A stretch of DNA of 45,823 nucleotides, from contig JACPOD010000064.1 in NCBI GenBank assembly GCA_016185185.1, positions 1 through 45,823 of the forward strand, in the 5' to 3' direction. This stretch comes from Sphingobacteriales bacterium (lineage in GTDB: Bacteria; Bacteroidota; Bacteroidia; Chitinophagales; Chitinophagaceae). Positions 1-7,628 of this stretch are shown piece by piece; the stretch's first letter is position 1; each line of letters opens with the position of its first letter. A model generated the notes under the pieces. The model worked only from the letters and a program-made list of their open reading frames with translations, searched no databases and was not told the DNA's origin. Both the position numbers and the translations under genes were made by a program.

Positions 1-1877
1 GCAACTGCTTCATCCTTGCTCATCTCTTTTATTACTACCGGAACATTGGCTCTTATCTTTTCGTTGACAATGGTTTCAATCAGTTTTATTTCTTCTTCAC
101 TCACTTTAGCAAAATGTGAAAAGTCGAAACGCAGGTGTTCTTCGTTTACCAAGCTGCCTTTTTGTGCCACATGTGTACCCAATACAGAACGTAAGGCTGC
201 ATGCAACAAATGCGTGGCAGAATGATGAACAGCTGTTTTCTTTCTTTTACCGGCATCTACTTTAGCTGTTACTAATGCAGAAATATTTACCGGTAATTTT
301 TCAGCAAAGTGTATGATGAGTTCGTTTTCTTTTTTGGTGTCGAGTACTTTTATTTCTTCGCCATCAAAACTTAGTGTGCCGGTATCACCAACCTGTCCGC
401 CACTTTCTGCATAGAAAGGAGTGGTTTCGAGCACTAACTGAAACGCTTCTTTTCCTTTGGCTTTTACTTTACGATACCTGGTTACTTTAGTTTGTACTTC
501 TAATGAATCATAACCAACAAACTTCACAGAGTTATTATCCACCACATCCACCCAATCTTCTGTATCAATTACACCAGCTGCACGGCTGCGGTCTTTTTGC
601 TTTTTAAGTTCCTCTTCGTAAGCATAAACATCAACAGTCCAATTAATTTCTCTTGCCATTAATTGAGTTAAATCGATAGGAAAACCATAGGTATCACTGA
701 GTTCAAAAGCAAACTCTCCTGCAATAATTTTTTGTTCTACTTGATCTTTATATTTATGCTTCGTAAAAATGGCTTCTCCCACTCCCGCTTCAGCATCAAT
801 TTTCACTACACCCCCTCCAAGAATTTCCAAATCAGTGGTATATTCTTTAAATCTTTTTATACCTAAAAAAAGTGTTCTTAAAAAAGCATCCACTGCTCTT
901 CTCAATATCCTTCTTATTACATAACCAGCACCGGTGTTGCTTGGTAATTGTCCGTCAGCAATGGTAAAACTGATAGCACGGATATGGTCAGATAAAACTC
1001 TGAAAGCAATACTTTCTTTATCATCACCGGCTTTGTAATGCTTGCCAACAATTTTTTCTATTGCTGCAATCGTTCCGGTAAATACATCGGTATCATAATT
1101 ACTCTGCTTGCCCTGTAATACACGAACCAATCTTTCAAAACCCATTCCCGTATCCACATGCTTTGCCGGTAATTGTTCTAATGAACCATCTTTTAAACGA
1201 TTGAATTGTATAAATACATTATTCCAAATCTCAATCACCTGGGGATGATCATTATTTACCAGTGTTTTTCCATCCACTTGTTTTCTTTCTTCATCGCTCC
1301 GGCAATCCACATGTATTTCTGTACAGGGCCCACAGGGACCGGTGTCACCCATCTCCCAAAAATTATCTTTTTTCTTCCCCAATAATATGCGGTCTTCTGC
1401 AATCACTTTTTTCCATTCATTATACGCTTCTTCATCTTTGGGTAAGTTTTCTTTTTCATCCCCTTCAAAAATGGATACATATAACCTGTTTTTATCAAGC
1501 TTGTAAACTTCGGTCAATAACTCCCAGCTCCAGGCAATCGCTTCTTTCTTAAAATACCCGTCTGCCGGACGGGCAGGATCGCCAATACTCCAGTTGCCCA
1601 GCATTTCAAACATGGTATGATGATAGGTATCCACTCCCACTTCTTCCAAATCGTTGTGCTTACCACTTACCCTTAAACATTTTTGTGTATCGGCAATACG
1701 GGGGTTCTCCGGCTTTTTATTACCCAGGAAAAAATCTTTAAACTGGTTCATGCCCGCATTGGTAAATAATAATGTAGGATCATTCTTCACCACTATCGGT
1801 GCCGAGGGAACGATTTGATGGCCTTTATTCTTAAAAAAATCAAGAAACTGCTGCCTTATTTCCGAACTTGTCATCAT
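1..1877 (-). CDS. alaS: Alanine--tRNA ligase, 5' part (3' end outside the window)
   Basis: Charges tRNA-Ala with alanine in the cytoplasm. I read about 625 residues in one uninterrupted frame from tandem ATGs at 1877/1874 to the left edge; the family is about 870 residues, so the end of the editing region and the C-terminal domain are cut off by the window. Visible class II landmarks are FTNAGMNQFKD near residue 40, MFEMLGNWS near 90, DTGPCGPCTEIH near 180 and VDTGMGFERL near 245. The editing-domain zinc motif HHSATHLLHAALR lies near residue 550. Start choice: the second ATG gives MTSSEIRQQF, the usual Bacteroidota N-terminus. Odd: seven extra residues (PARPADG) split the normally contiguous GD-YFKKEA segment and are encoded by a palindrome at 1557-1577. 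Transcribed divergently from the M23 peptidase gene. Confidence 0.97.
   Translation of the reverse strand, partial: MMTSSEIRQQFLDFFKNKGHQIVPSAPIVVKNDPTLLFTNAGMNQFKDFFLGNKKPENPRIADTQKCLRVSGKHNDLEEVGVDTYHHTMFEMLGNWSIGDPARPADGYFKKEAIAWSWELLTEVYKLDKNRLYVSIFEGDEKENLPKDEEAYNEWKKVIAEDRILLGKKKDNFWEMGDTGPCGPCTEIHVDCRSDEERKQVDGKTLVNNDHPQVIEIWNNVFIQFNRLKDGSLEQLPAKHVDTGMGFERLVRVLQGKQSNYDTDVFTGTIAAIEKIVGKHYKAGDDKESIAFRVLSDHIRAISFTIADGQLPSNTGAGYVIRRILRRAVDAFLRTLFLGIKRFKEYTTDLEILGGGVVKIDAEAGVGEAIFTKHKYKDQVEQKIIAGEFAFELSDTYGFPIDLTQLMAREINWTVDVYAYEEELKKQKDRSRAAGVIDTEDWVDVVDNNSVKFVGYDSLEVQTKVTRYRKVKAKGKEAFQLVLETTPFYAESGGQVGDTGTLSFDGEEIKVLDTKKENELIIHFAEKLPVNISALVTAKVDAGKRKKTAVHHSATHLLHAALRSVLGTHVAQKGSLVNEEHLRFDFSHFAKVSEEEIKLIETIVNEKIRANVPVVIKEMSKDEAV
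1557..1577. repeat. 21-bp in-frame palindrome inside alaS, REP-like
   Basis: On the minus strand this 21-mer encodes PARPADG between the GD and YFKK of AlaRS. It can fold two ways: CCCGTC with GACGGG around CGGCA, or CTGCC with GGCAG around CGTCC. Read on the plus strand with its flank it contains ACCCGTCTG and GTCTGCCGG. Both strings also occur in the REP elements flanking the transposase at 24.2-25.0 kb. E. coli AlaRS has GDYFK at this site, from memory, so the seven codons look inserted. That it is a mobile palindromic unit is inference. Confidence 0.7.
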
Positions 1878-1905
1878 AACCTGTAATTCTTATTTGGGTT
1901 GATTT

Positions 1906-1940
1906 TTGCAGGGGAACAAGCTATATTTGTCCCCCTGCAA
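1906..1940. promoter_or_regulatory. Strong inverted repeat in the alaS 5' leader
   Basis: Arms 1906-1919 (TTGCAGGGGAACAA) and 1927-1940 (TTGTCCCCCTGCAA) pair at 13 of 14 positions around a 7-base loop, 29-63 bases upstream of the alaS start. On the minus strand a box resembling the Bacteroidota -7 element (TACCTTCG, 1949-1956) lies just upstream, so the hairpin would be at or just after the transcription start. It could be an operator, an attenuator or an mRNA structure. E. coli AlaRS is known to bind a palindrome near its own promoter. A similar role here is only a suggestion. Confidence 0.55.
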
Positions 1941-1960
1941 ACCGGTGGCGAAGGTAATTA

Positions 1961-1994
1961 TTGTTTGTGGTTTATTGTTTGTAGTTTGTGGTTT
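1961..1994. repeat. TTTGTGGTT-type intergenic repeat, copy 1
   Basis: A T/G-rich sequence built from TTTGTGGTTT and TTGTTTGTAG units. A near copy lies at 19301-19332 upstream of bcp; by eye about 30 of 34 positions match. Both copies are in spacers just upstream of gene starts. No coding potential is seen. Confidence 0.5.
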
Positions 1995-2046
1995 TAGATT
2001 ACCGGTTCAGGTGTCATCAATAAATTAAAATCTTAATACCAATACT

Positions 2047-2058
2047 CCCCTTTAGGGG
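2047..2058. repeat. Perfect 12-bp palindrome in the M23 leader
   Basis: CCCCTTTAGGGG followed by TTGGGGGC ends eight bases before the ATG of the M23 gene. C/G-rich boxes of this kind are, from memory, common intergenic repeats in Bacteroidota. It may also fold in the mRNA leader and reduce access to the start codon. Confidence 0.4.
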
Positions 2059-2066
2059 TTGGGGGC

Positions 2067-3038
2067 ATGAAAAAAATAAAGTACTTCTATAATACCAATA
2101 CACTCCGGTATGAAAAACTGGTGACTCCGCTGCGGGTAAAACTGCTGCGGGTTTTTGGATTTATAGCAGCTACCCTGGTTACAGCCGGACTCGTGATTGC
2201 CATTGCCTACCGTTATTTCCCCTCGGGTAATGAAAAAAGACTGCGGCAGGAAAACGAAGATCTGAAAGATAATTATTCCATCCTTAGTGAGCAGATCAAA
2301 CAGCTGAATCAAAAATTAAGTGAAATAGAAAAAAGAGATAATGATGTGTACCGGGTAATTTTTGAAAGTACACCAATACCCGACAGTGCCCGTGCAAAAG
2401 CCATTGCTGTGGATGAAGAAGTAAAACTGGTACAACGAATGAATGAAGATGAGCTGGGCAAATCGATCGCTTCCTCCCTCAGTAATATTGCCAGCCGTAT
2501 TGCTTTTCAGCAACGAAGTTTTGGTGAGATTGCTGAGATGATCAAAAACAAAGAGAAATTACTGGCAGCTATTCCTGCTATCCAACCCGTATCGAATAAA
2601 GATCTTAACCGCATTGCATCGGGTTTTGGTTACCGCAGTGATCCCGTTTATAAAGTAACAAAGTTTCATGCCGGGTTAGATTTTACGGCACCTCAGGGTA
2701 CGCCCATTTATGCAACCGCTGATGGAAGAGTGGAAACTGCTGGTTACAGCGAAGGTGGGTACGGAAACCATGTGGTAATCAATCATGGCTTTGGCTACGA
2801 AACCTTATATGGGCATATGGTAAGAGTAAAAGCAAGAGCCGGTCAGTTTGTAAAACGGGGCGAAGTAATTGGCTGGGTGGGTAGCACCGGAAAATCTACG
2901 GGACCACACTGTCATTATGAAGTGCATAAAGGAGGCAATCCTATTGATCCTGTTTACTTTTTTTATAATGATCTTACACCGGAACAATATGACCGTTTGC
3001 TGAAAATCGCCTCCACCAAAAACCAGAGTTTTGATTAA
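2067..3038 (+). CDS. Membrane-anchored M23 family metallopeptidase
   Basis: A 323-residue predicted peptidoglycan endopeptidase (LytM/M23) or regulator of cell-wall hydrolysis. Order of parts: a basic N-terminus, one membrane segment at about residues 27-47, a probable coiled coil at about 53-92 rich in E, K, Q and L, a linker, then the M23 domain from about residue 180. The zinc ligands expected for active M23 enzymes are present: H201-x3-D205 in the FHAGLDF motif and H281-x-H283 in GPHCHYEVH, so the domain should be catalytic. The gene is divergent from alaS and followed in the same direction by the MerR regulator, a neighbourhood I recall from other Bacteroidota. The exact substrate cannot be told from sequence. 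Confidence 0.92.
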   Translation: MKKIKYFYNTNTLRYEKLVTPLRVKLLRVFGFIAATLVTAGLVIAIAYRYFPSGNEKRLRQENEDLKDNYSILSEQIKQLNQKLSEIEKRDNDVYRVIFESTPIPDSARAKAIAVDEEVKLVQRMNEDELGKSIASSLSNIASRIAFQQRSFGEIAEMIKNKEKLLAAIPAIQPVSNKDLNRIASGFGYRSDPVYKVTKFHAGLDFTAPQGTPIYATADGRVETAGYSEGGYGNHVVINHGFGYETLYGHMVRVKARAGQFVKRGEVIGWVGSTGKSTGPHCHYEVHKGGNPIDPVYFFYNDLTPEQYDRLLKIASTKNQSFD

Positions 3039-3294
3039 AGGTGAATAGCCAATGGTAAATAGTGAATGATTATGTTCCAGGCTTTTATTTCATTTTGCAT
3101 CTATGGTTGCATCGCACTCTTGTACATTCTGTTTTCATACCATCAAACAACAATTCAACTTTAAACCTATTGAAATTGTTGAACCTATTGAACCTTTTAA
3201 ACCACAATAAGCATGTTAGTAACTTTTGAATTTATACTCTGTAAATTGGTCTTAACTTCATAAATCTGACATTTATAAAAATAATAAATTTTCA

Positions 3295-3810
3295 TTGGCA
3301 AAACAGGAACAAATAGCATTTGAATTTGATATGCCGGCAGAACCCAGGGTGAAACTAAAAAAGCCTGAAGTGGTTACTGTAGTACCGGTAGTTACCACCA
3401 GGAAAGAAAAGAAACTACTACAGAAACGTGGCCGCAAATCTTTTAAAGATATGGAACTGGAGGCTGAGCTGGTGAATATACCTCCGGATGAAGAATTGTT
3501 TAAAAAGCAATATTACAGTATTGGCGAAGTGGCCAAAATGTTTCATGCCAACCAATCCCTCATTCGTTTTTGGGAAATTGAGTTTGATGTACTCAAACCA
3601 AAGAAAAATAAAAAAGGAGACCGGTTTTTCCGTCCTGAAGATGTAAAAAATTTATTGCTCATCCATTATCTGCTCCGCCAGAAAAAATATACCGTAGATG
3701 GCGCCAAAGATTATTTCAAAAAAAATAAGAATGCTACGGAAAAATTAGAGCTTGTTAAAAATTTAGAAAAAGTAAAAGCTTTTTTACTGGAGCTCAAAGC
3801 CAATTTATGA
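3295..3810 (+). CDS. MerR family transcriptional regulator
   Basis: A 171-residue DNA-binding protein. The MerR winged-helix region runs from about residue 75 (YYSIGEVAKMFHANQSLIRFWE) to about 140, followed by a short helical tail. No conserved cysteine pair or other effector-binding domain is seen, so no metal or drug ligand can be proposed. The first 70 residues are lysine-rich and low in complexity. Start: a TTG at 3295; there is no in-frame ATG between it and the upstream stop at 3253, and the first in-frame ATG (residue 13, position 3331) is the alternative. The gene overlaps the next one in ATGATGA, so the two are probably co-translated. The 256-bp spacer before it is AT-rich with degenerate repeats such as GAACCTATTGAACC. 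Confidence 0.88.
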   Translation: MAKQEQIAFEFDMPAEPRVKLKKPEVVTVVPVVTTRKEKKLLQKRGRKSFKDMELEAELVNIPPDEELFKKQYYSIGEVAKMFHANQSLIRFWEIEFDVLKPKKNKKGDRFFRPEDVKNLLLIHYLLRQKKYTVDGAKDYFKKNKNATEKLELVKNLEKVKAFLLELKANL

Positions 3811-4331
3811 TGAAGAAAATTTTTCCCTTTCTTATAATTCCCGTTATTTTTTTTAGCAGTGTAACGGCACAGGTACAATACGAAGTAAGCAAAGATGCTA
3901 AAACGGGTTTAAAAGTTCTGAAGGGCGTATTAAGTATCGACATTCTAAAAAATGATACTTCTTTTCACTGGATGACCAGTGACATCAGCTGGTACAAACC
4001 CAAACCGGAAGTATTAACCAATCTTACTGCAGTAAAAGACAGTGTATATATTGTAGCTTTAATCGGCACCTGGTGCGAAGATTCTCATTATATCTTTCCA
4101 CAGTTATTAAAAATGCTTGGGCAGGCAGCGTTTAATATGAACCGCCTCACCATCATTGGTATCGACAGACCAAAAGTTTCCATCACCCCGCTGAGTGCAG
4201 CTTTCGGATTAAAAAAAACACCCACTATTCTTCTGTTTAAAAATGGAAAAGAAATTGGGCGTGTGGAGGAATATGGCAAGTACGGGATCGTTGACCAGGA
4301 ACTGGCGGAGATATTTGCAAAAGCAAAGTAA
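3807..4331 (+). CDS. Exported thioredoxin-fold protein with one active-site cysteine
   Basis: 174 residues. A signal peptide (residues 1-21, ending VTAQ) sends it across the inner membrane. The rest has a thioredoxin fold: a beta strand YIVALIGTW, then W89-C-E-D-S93 where thioredoxins have WCGPC, and a cis-proline loop KKTPTILLF. The resolving cysteine is replaced (CEDS), so the protein cannot form the usual intramolecular disulfide. A role in monothiol chemistry or as a non-redox scaffold is possible. It overlaps the MerR gene by four bases, suggesting one transcript. Its 3' end faces mscS, with an inverted repeat between them. The ATG at 3810 is an equally good start. Confidence 0.82.
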   Translation: MMKKIFPFLIIPVIFFSSVTAQVQYEVSKDAKTGLKVLKGVLSIDILKNDTSFHWMTSDISWYKPKPEVLTNLTAVKDSVYIVALIGTWCEDSHYIFPQLLKMLGQAAFNMNRLTIIGIDRPKVSITPLSAAFGLKKTPTILLFKNGKEIGRVEEYGKYGIVDQELAEIFAKAK

Positions 4332-4334
4332 TAC

Positions 4335-4412
4335 TGTCACACTGAGCTTGTCGAAGTGCTGCACAGCATTTGTAAAATGGTTCATCCGGGCTTCGACAAG
4401 CTCAGCCTGACA
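4335..4412. terminator. Inverted repeat between convergent genes; REP-like and probable bidirectional terminator
   Basis: Arms 4335-4356 and 4391-4412 match at 20 of 22 positions; the core is CTTCGACAAGCTCAG and its complement, with about 34 bases between. The repeat fills the 87-bp gap between the stop codons of the thioredoxin-like gene (plus) and mscS (minus), where a two-way terminator is expected. GCTTCGACAAGCTCAG is, from memory, a very common dispersed palindrome in environmental bacterial genomes, so it may be a REP element used as a terminator. Confidence 0.75.
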
Positions 4413-4418
4413 CTTTAA

Positions 4419-5501
4419 TTATAAAGCATCATTTCTTACCGGTGCCATTTTTACTCCCTGCTGCTCCATTAATTTCAGCACATCAAAATTCAACCGTTGC
4501 CGGAGATTGTTGAATATATTAATATCAATAACTTCTGTAAAATATTCAATGAGTACTACAATTCCGTTCTTATTTACATCTGTTAAGTAAACAGTAGAAC
4601 CGTTAACACCTATATTGTAGTTTTTCTTCAGCAACTCATTTACACTATTAATAAAACTTTGTACACCGGCAGCAGAAGTTTGCGGGTGTAATTCTAATTT
4701 TAGTTCCCCTTTACGTTGTGTACGCAAACTAAAATTATCGAGGATACTGTCCACCATTTGTTTGTTGGGTACGGTTACAAATGTTTTTTGATCGGTTCGT
4801 ATTCTTGTGCTGCGTAAACCTATCTTTTCTACTGTTCCGGTTACTGTTTGCACTTTTACCAAATCGCCTAATGTAAATGGTTTATCAAAGAAGATAATAA
4901 ACGAAGCAATTAAATTCTCCAAACTTTCTCTTGCCGCCAATGCCAGGGCCGCACCTACAATGCTTAAACCGGTAAGCAGGGGACCAACTTCTTTATTAAA
5001 GCTGAAACGGATCAGCAGGAGTATTCCGATAATAACAATAATTACTTTGAAAAAATCCTTAAAGAAAACTACCAGCTGATCATCGCTCTGGTCTGCAGTT
5101 AGCCTCGCCTTTTCTCCCATCACCATTGCAATAAAATCAATAATGCGAAGCAATAACCATATAAAAGCTACAATAATAATGGCGGCTCCAATCCCATCTG
5201 AAATATCATGCAGGGTTGCTTTATATAGTTTAAAATTAATCTCTTCCGGAAAGTTTAGCTGGCTTAGCGCAATGATAACGGCCAGTATCATTAAGAATAA
5301 TTTCAACGGGGCCAGTACAAGTTTTATAAATGCTTCCCGGTGCGTTGGTGTACCCATCTTATTAAATACTCTGAATAAAAGATGAGCGATAATCCTGGAC
5401 AAATATTTTTTAAAAATATATACCAGCCAGATGATACCCAGTACAATAGCGTATTCTTTAACTGTATTACCAAAATACATCCGTGAAAGAAATTCGTTCA
5501 T
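4419..5501 (-). CDS. MscS family mechanosensitive ion channel
   Basis: A 360-residue inner-membrane protein that would open under membrane tension to release solutes during hypo-osmotic shock. About five membrane segments lie in the first 220 residues. The pore helix GLSIVGAALALAARESLENL is followed by the typical beta domain FDKPFTLGDLVKV and GTVEKIGLRSTRIRT, then an alpha/beta C-terminal domain (LKLELHPQTSAAG...). Length and order fit the small-conductance family. The start at 5501 (MNEFLSRMYFG) is ten bases from the end of the upstream gene, so it is probably the last gene of the lpxH transcript. No regulatory site is visible. Confidence 0.93.
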   Translation of the reverse strand: MNEFLSRMYFGNTVKEYAIVLGIIWLVYIFKKYLSRIIAHLLFRVFNKMGTPTHREAFIKLVLAPLKLFLMILAVIIALSQLNFPEEINFKLYKATLHDISDGIGAAIIIVAFIWLLLRIIDFIAMVMGEKARLTADQSDDQLVVFFKDFFKVIIVIIGILLLIRFSFNKEVGPLLTGLSIVGAALALAARESLENLIASFIIFFDKPFTLGDLVKVQTVTGTVEKIGLRSTRIRTDQKTFVTVPNKQMVDSILDNFSLRTQRKGELKLELHPQTSAAGVQSFINSVNELLKKNYNIGVNGSTVYLTDVNKNGIVVLIEYFTEVIDINIFNNLRQRLNFDVLKLMEQQGVKMAPVRNDAL

Positions 5502-5511
5502 AAAATAATCA

Positions 5512-6333
5512 TTACCTGAACCGGTAAATACGCAGTTCGTTATTATTTAATGTAAACAAGCCCGATGGATTGATCAGCATTTTTTGTACTTCTGCTTCTT
5601 TCATGGGAAGCGGAAATAATTTTTCCTGTACATCGCCCATGGTGAATGAAAAGAACTGGTTATCCTTTATACCAAAAATTGTTTTACCGATCACCTGCAC
5701 ATTCTTCAGCCCGGTAAAATGAAAATTATTTTTGAGGGAACCATAATAATCAAAGACAAACATACCTTTTGATGAATCATACAGATATACAAAACGATCC
5801 TGGTCGAATATTTGTGTGGGGGATGGAATAGCATCAAAAAGCAAACGGAAATCAACTGTTTCATTCAGCACTTTGCCATCTTCACCAATCTTTTTTAATT
5901 TCGCTTCCTGCTCATCAAATACCCATAGATTATTATCGAATGATTGGCCCACTGCTTTTACAGAGAAAATACCCTGCTTCCTGAGATCGATCGTGTTTTG
6001 GATATTTAAAAACCTGTCCAGCACTACAATGGTTGCAAACGCTTTGTAGTACAACAGTATTTTCAATGGGTTGGTAACATCAATGGAATATAACTTACCA
6101 TACATTTTTACATCATTAAAAACACCTGCAGAATCGCCGTTATTGTTTAGTTTTTTGAGTTGACTGCCGGTACTGATCAAATAAATATTACCAAGATTAT
6201 CAACTGTAAAATCAGTTATATCTGATTTGATGGATTTATAAAATTTGAAAGTGGAATCGGATTGTGCAAATGAAATGGTGACAGCAGTTAAGCTGAAGAA
6301 AAACGAGATTATATAGGAGGAAATTCTTTTCAT
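5512..6333 (-). CDS. Exported protein of unknown function, propeller-like repeats
   Basis: 273 residues with a clear signal peptide (residues 1-23, ending SFAQ). I do not recognise a named family. The mature part consists of short repeated strands of the form DNLGNIYLIS, DNNLWVFDEQ and DRFVYLYDSS, which resemble the blades of an NHL or WD-like beta propeller. It is therefore probably a periplasmic or surface beta-rich protein. The start overlaps the lpxH stop by four bases (ATGA type), so translation is probably coupled to lpxH. Any role in lipid A or envelope biology is inferred only from that neighbour. Confidence 0.75.
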   Translation of the reverse strand: MKRISSYIISFFFSLTAVTISFAQSDSTFKFYKSIKSDITDFTVDNLGNIYLISTGSQLKKLNNNGDSAGVFNDVKMYGKLYSIDVTNPLKILLYYKAFATIVVLDRFLNIQNTIDLRKQGIFSVKAVGQSFDNNLWVFDEQEAKLKKIGEDGKVLNETVDFRLLFDAIPSPTQIFDQDRFVYLYDSSKGMFVFDYYGSLKNNFHFTGLKNVQVIGKTIFGIKDNQFFSFTMGDVQEKLFPLPMKEAEVQKMLINPSGLFTLNNNELRIYRFR

Positions 6334-7082
6334 TTCTTATAATACTTCAACCGTAAACCGTTTGCATCCATTTCAGCGTAACTAAAATAACGGATCCAGT
6401 CGCCAAGATTAATATAACGGCTGTTCTCATTTAACTGAAAATCTATAGCCAAATGCCGGTGACCAAAGATGAAATAATCATAATGCTGTTTTTGTAATAC
6501 CTCTTTACAATAAATAATCAGCCATTCTTTATCCTCTCCCAAAAACTTCTCTTCAGTGGCACCAGTTTGTGCCCGGCTGCGACGACTTAAATAATTGGCC
6601 AATCCCATGCCAATGTATGGCGGTAATATTCCAAACAGCCACTGACAGGCAGGATTTCGGAATATTTTTTTTAATCTTTTATATCCATGGTCACCGGGGC
6701 CTAATCCATCTCCATGACCAACCAGTATTTTTTTTTCAAACCGGTTAAAGGCGACCGGTTCAAAATAAACCGGGATACCAAATTCTTTTTGCAAATAATC
6801 TTTCATCCACATATCATGATTGCCAACAAAAAAATGTACAGGGATGCCGGCATCTGTTAATTCGGCCAGCTTACCTAACAAACGAACAAACCCTTTGGGA
6901 ACAACAGTACGGTACTCGTACCAGAAGTCAAACATATCTCCAACAATAAAAATTTCAGCAGCTGAATTTTTTATTTCATCCAAAAACTGAACTACTAATT
7001 TTTCCCTTACCAGGCTGCTTTCGTAATTGGGAGCACCAAGGTGAAAATCTGAAAGAAAATAGATCTTTTTGTCAGAATTCAT
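6330..7082 (-). CDS. lpxH: UDP-2,3-diacylglucosamine diphosphatase (LpxH family)
   Basis: A 250-residue calcineurin-type metallophosphoesterase of the lipid A (Raetz) pathway, cleaving UDP-2,3-diacylglucosamine to lipid X and UMP at the inner face of the membrane. All metal-binding blocks are present in order: SDFHLGAP (D12, H14), GDMFDFWYEY, GNHDMW, GHGDGLGPGDHGYK and GHRH. The hydrophobic insertion expected to hold acyl chains (WLFGILPPYIGMGLANYLSRR) is also present. It overlaps the upstream cyclotransferase-like gene by 11 bases and the downstream gene by four. Bacteroidota often have an LpxH-like paralogue, so the exact substrate is family-level inference. Confidence 0.9.
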   Translation of the reverse strand: MNSDKKIYFLSDFHLGAPNYESSLVREKLVVQFLDEIKNSAAEIFIVGDMFDFWYEYRTVVPKGFVRLLGKLAELTDAGIPVHFFVGNHDMWMKDYLQKEFGIPVYFEPVAFNRFEKKILVGHGDGLGPGDHGYKRLKKIFRNPACQWLFGILPPYIGMGLANYLSRRSRAQTGATEEKFLGEDKEWLIIYCKEVLQKQHYDYFIFGHRHLAIDFQLNENSRYINLGDWIRYFSYAEMDANGLRLKYYKK

Positions 7083-7515
7083 TCACCTCTTTTTTTGCTT
7101 TGTCTCTCATGTATTGCAGCACGTCACCAGATTCAATGAGCGGATGCCCTTCCACAGGTTGATTATACCAATAGATCCAGGCCCTTATGGTATGGTCACC
7201 AATAAATACTTCCACTGGTTCTCTCCGGTAAAATTTTGTTTCCCCTTCTAATGGGTCTAGCCCTTCATAATCATCCAGCTGTGCCAGTGCATAGCCATAT
7301 TCATCTTTATTCTTTATTTCATACAACTCACCAATGATTTTTGAATCCCCGTCGGCAGGGATTGCCGCGGGGTAAGGGCCTAAATCATACAGCAATCCTT
7401 TTACAGTAGCGTCACCCACAAAATGGAAATAATTAAAAATATACTGGTACGCATCGCTGTGAAAACCTTTTCGCAACGAGCCGTAAACAAAGAGGTAATA
7501 AATTTTTTCTTTCAT
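7072..7515 (-). CDS. Gamma-glutamylcyclotransferase-like (AIG2/GGCT fold) protein
   Basis: 147 residues from the ATG at 7515. The diagnostic N-terminus YLFVYGSLRKGFH carries the substrate-binding YGSL loop, followed by the YDLGPYPAAIP block, then GELYEI and LDDYEGLDP with the acidic residues expected for the fold. Members act as gamma-glutamyl or gamma-glutamylamine cyclotransferases, but many bacterial ones have no known substrate. A longer reading with seven more residues (from 7536) is possible but lacks support. It overlaps lpxH by 11 bases. Odd: codons for the PAAIPADG stretch form a strong hairpin (7347-7372). Only 23 bases separate its start from the lutC fragment upstream, spacing typical of an operon. 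Confidence 0.82.
   Translation of the reverse strand: MKEKIYYLFVYGSLRKGFHSDAYQYIFNYFHFVGDATVKGLLYDLGPYPAAIPADGDSKIIGELYEIKNKDEYGYALAQLDDYEGLDPLEGETKFYRREPVEVFIGDHTIRAWIYWYNQPVEGHPLIESGDVLQYMRDKAKKEVNEF
7347..7372. repeat. Palindrome within the GGCT-like coding sequence
   Basis: Arms CCCCG(T)CGGCA (7347-7357) and TGCCGCGGGG (7363-7372) give a 10-bp stem with one bulged base and a 5-base loop, GC-rich in an AT-rich gene. It encodes PAAIPADG. The ADG end is encoded in the same frame as the PADG of the alaS insert. Family members do not clearly lack residues here, so it may be chance. Confidence 0.4.
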
Positions 7516-7538
7516 GGTGATATAAAGATAAAACAATG

Positions 7539-7628
7539 CTACTTATCTATTAGAAAACAATATACTTCTTTAGACCCATGCACACCAACCACCAATTTTT
7601 TTTCAATATCAGCGGTACGGCTGGGGCT
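7539..7628 (-). pseudogene. 3'-end fragment of a lutC (LUD-domain) gene
   Basis: Read on the minus strand, 7628-7539 encodes SPSRTADIEKKLVVGVHG followed by SKEVYCFLIDK and a TAG stop. This matches the last 29 residues of the intact lutC at 11719-12354 (GPSRTADIEKTLVVGVHG then PKEVYCFLIER). By eye about four in five bases match over 82 positions. Similarity stops abruptly at 7628, where the T9SS gene's stop codon (7627-7629) begins, and there is no start codon, so it is a remnant rather than a gene. It lies 23 bases upstream of the cyclotransferase-like gene. It is therefore plausibly the original lutC end, displaced by an insertion of the intervening 4.1 kb. Confidence 0.85.

Noticed and set aside
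3039-3294. Possible small RNA or tRNA in the M23-merR spacer
   Set aside because: The sequence is AT-rich with degenerate direct repeats; no cloverleaf, conserved loop or terminator hairpin could be drawn.
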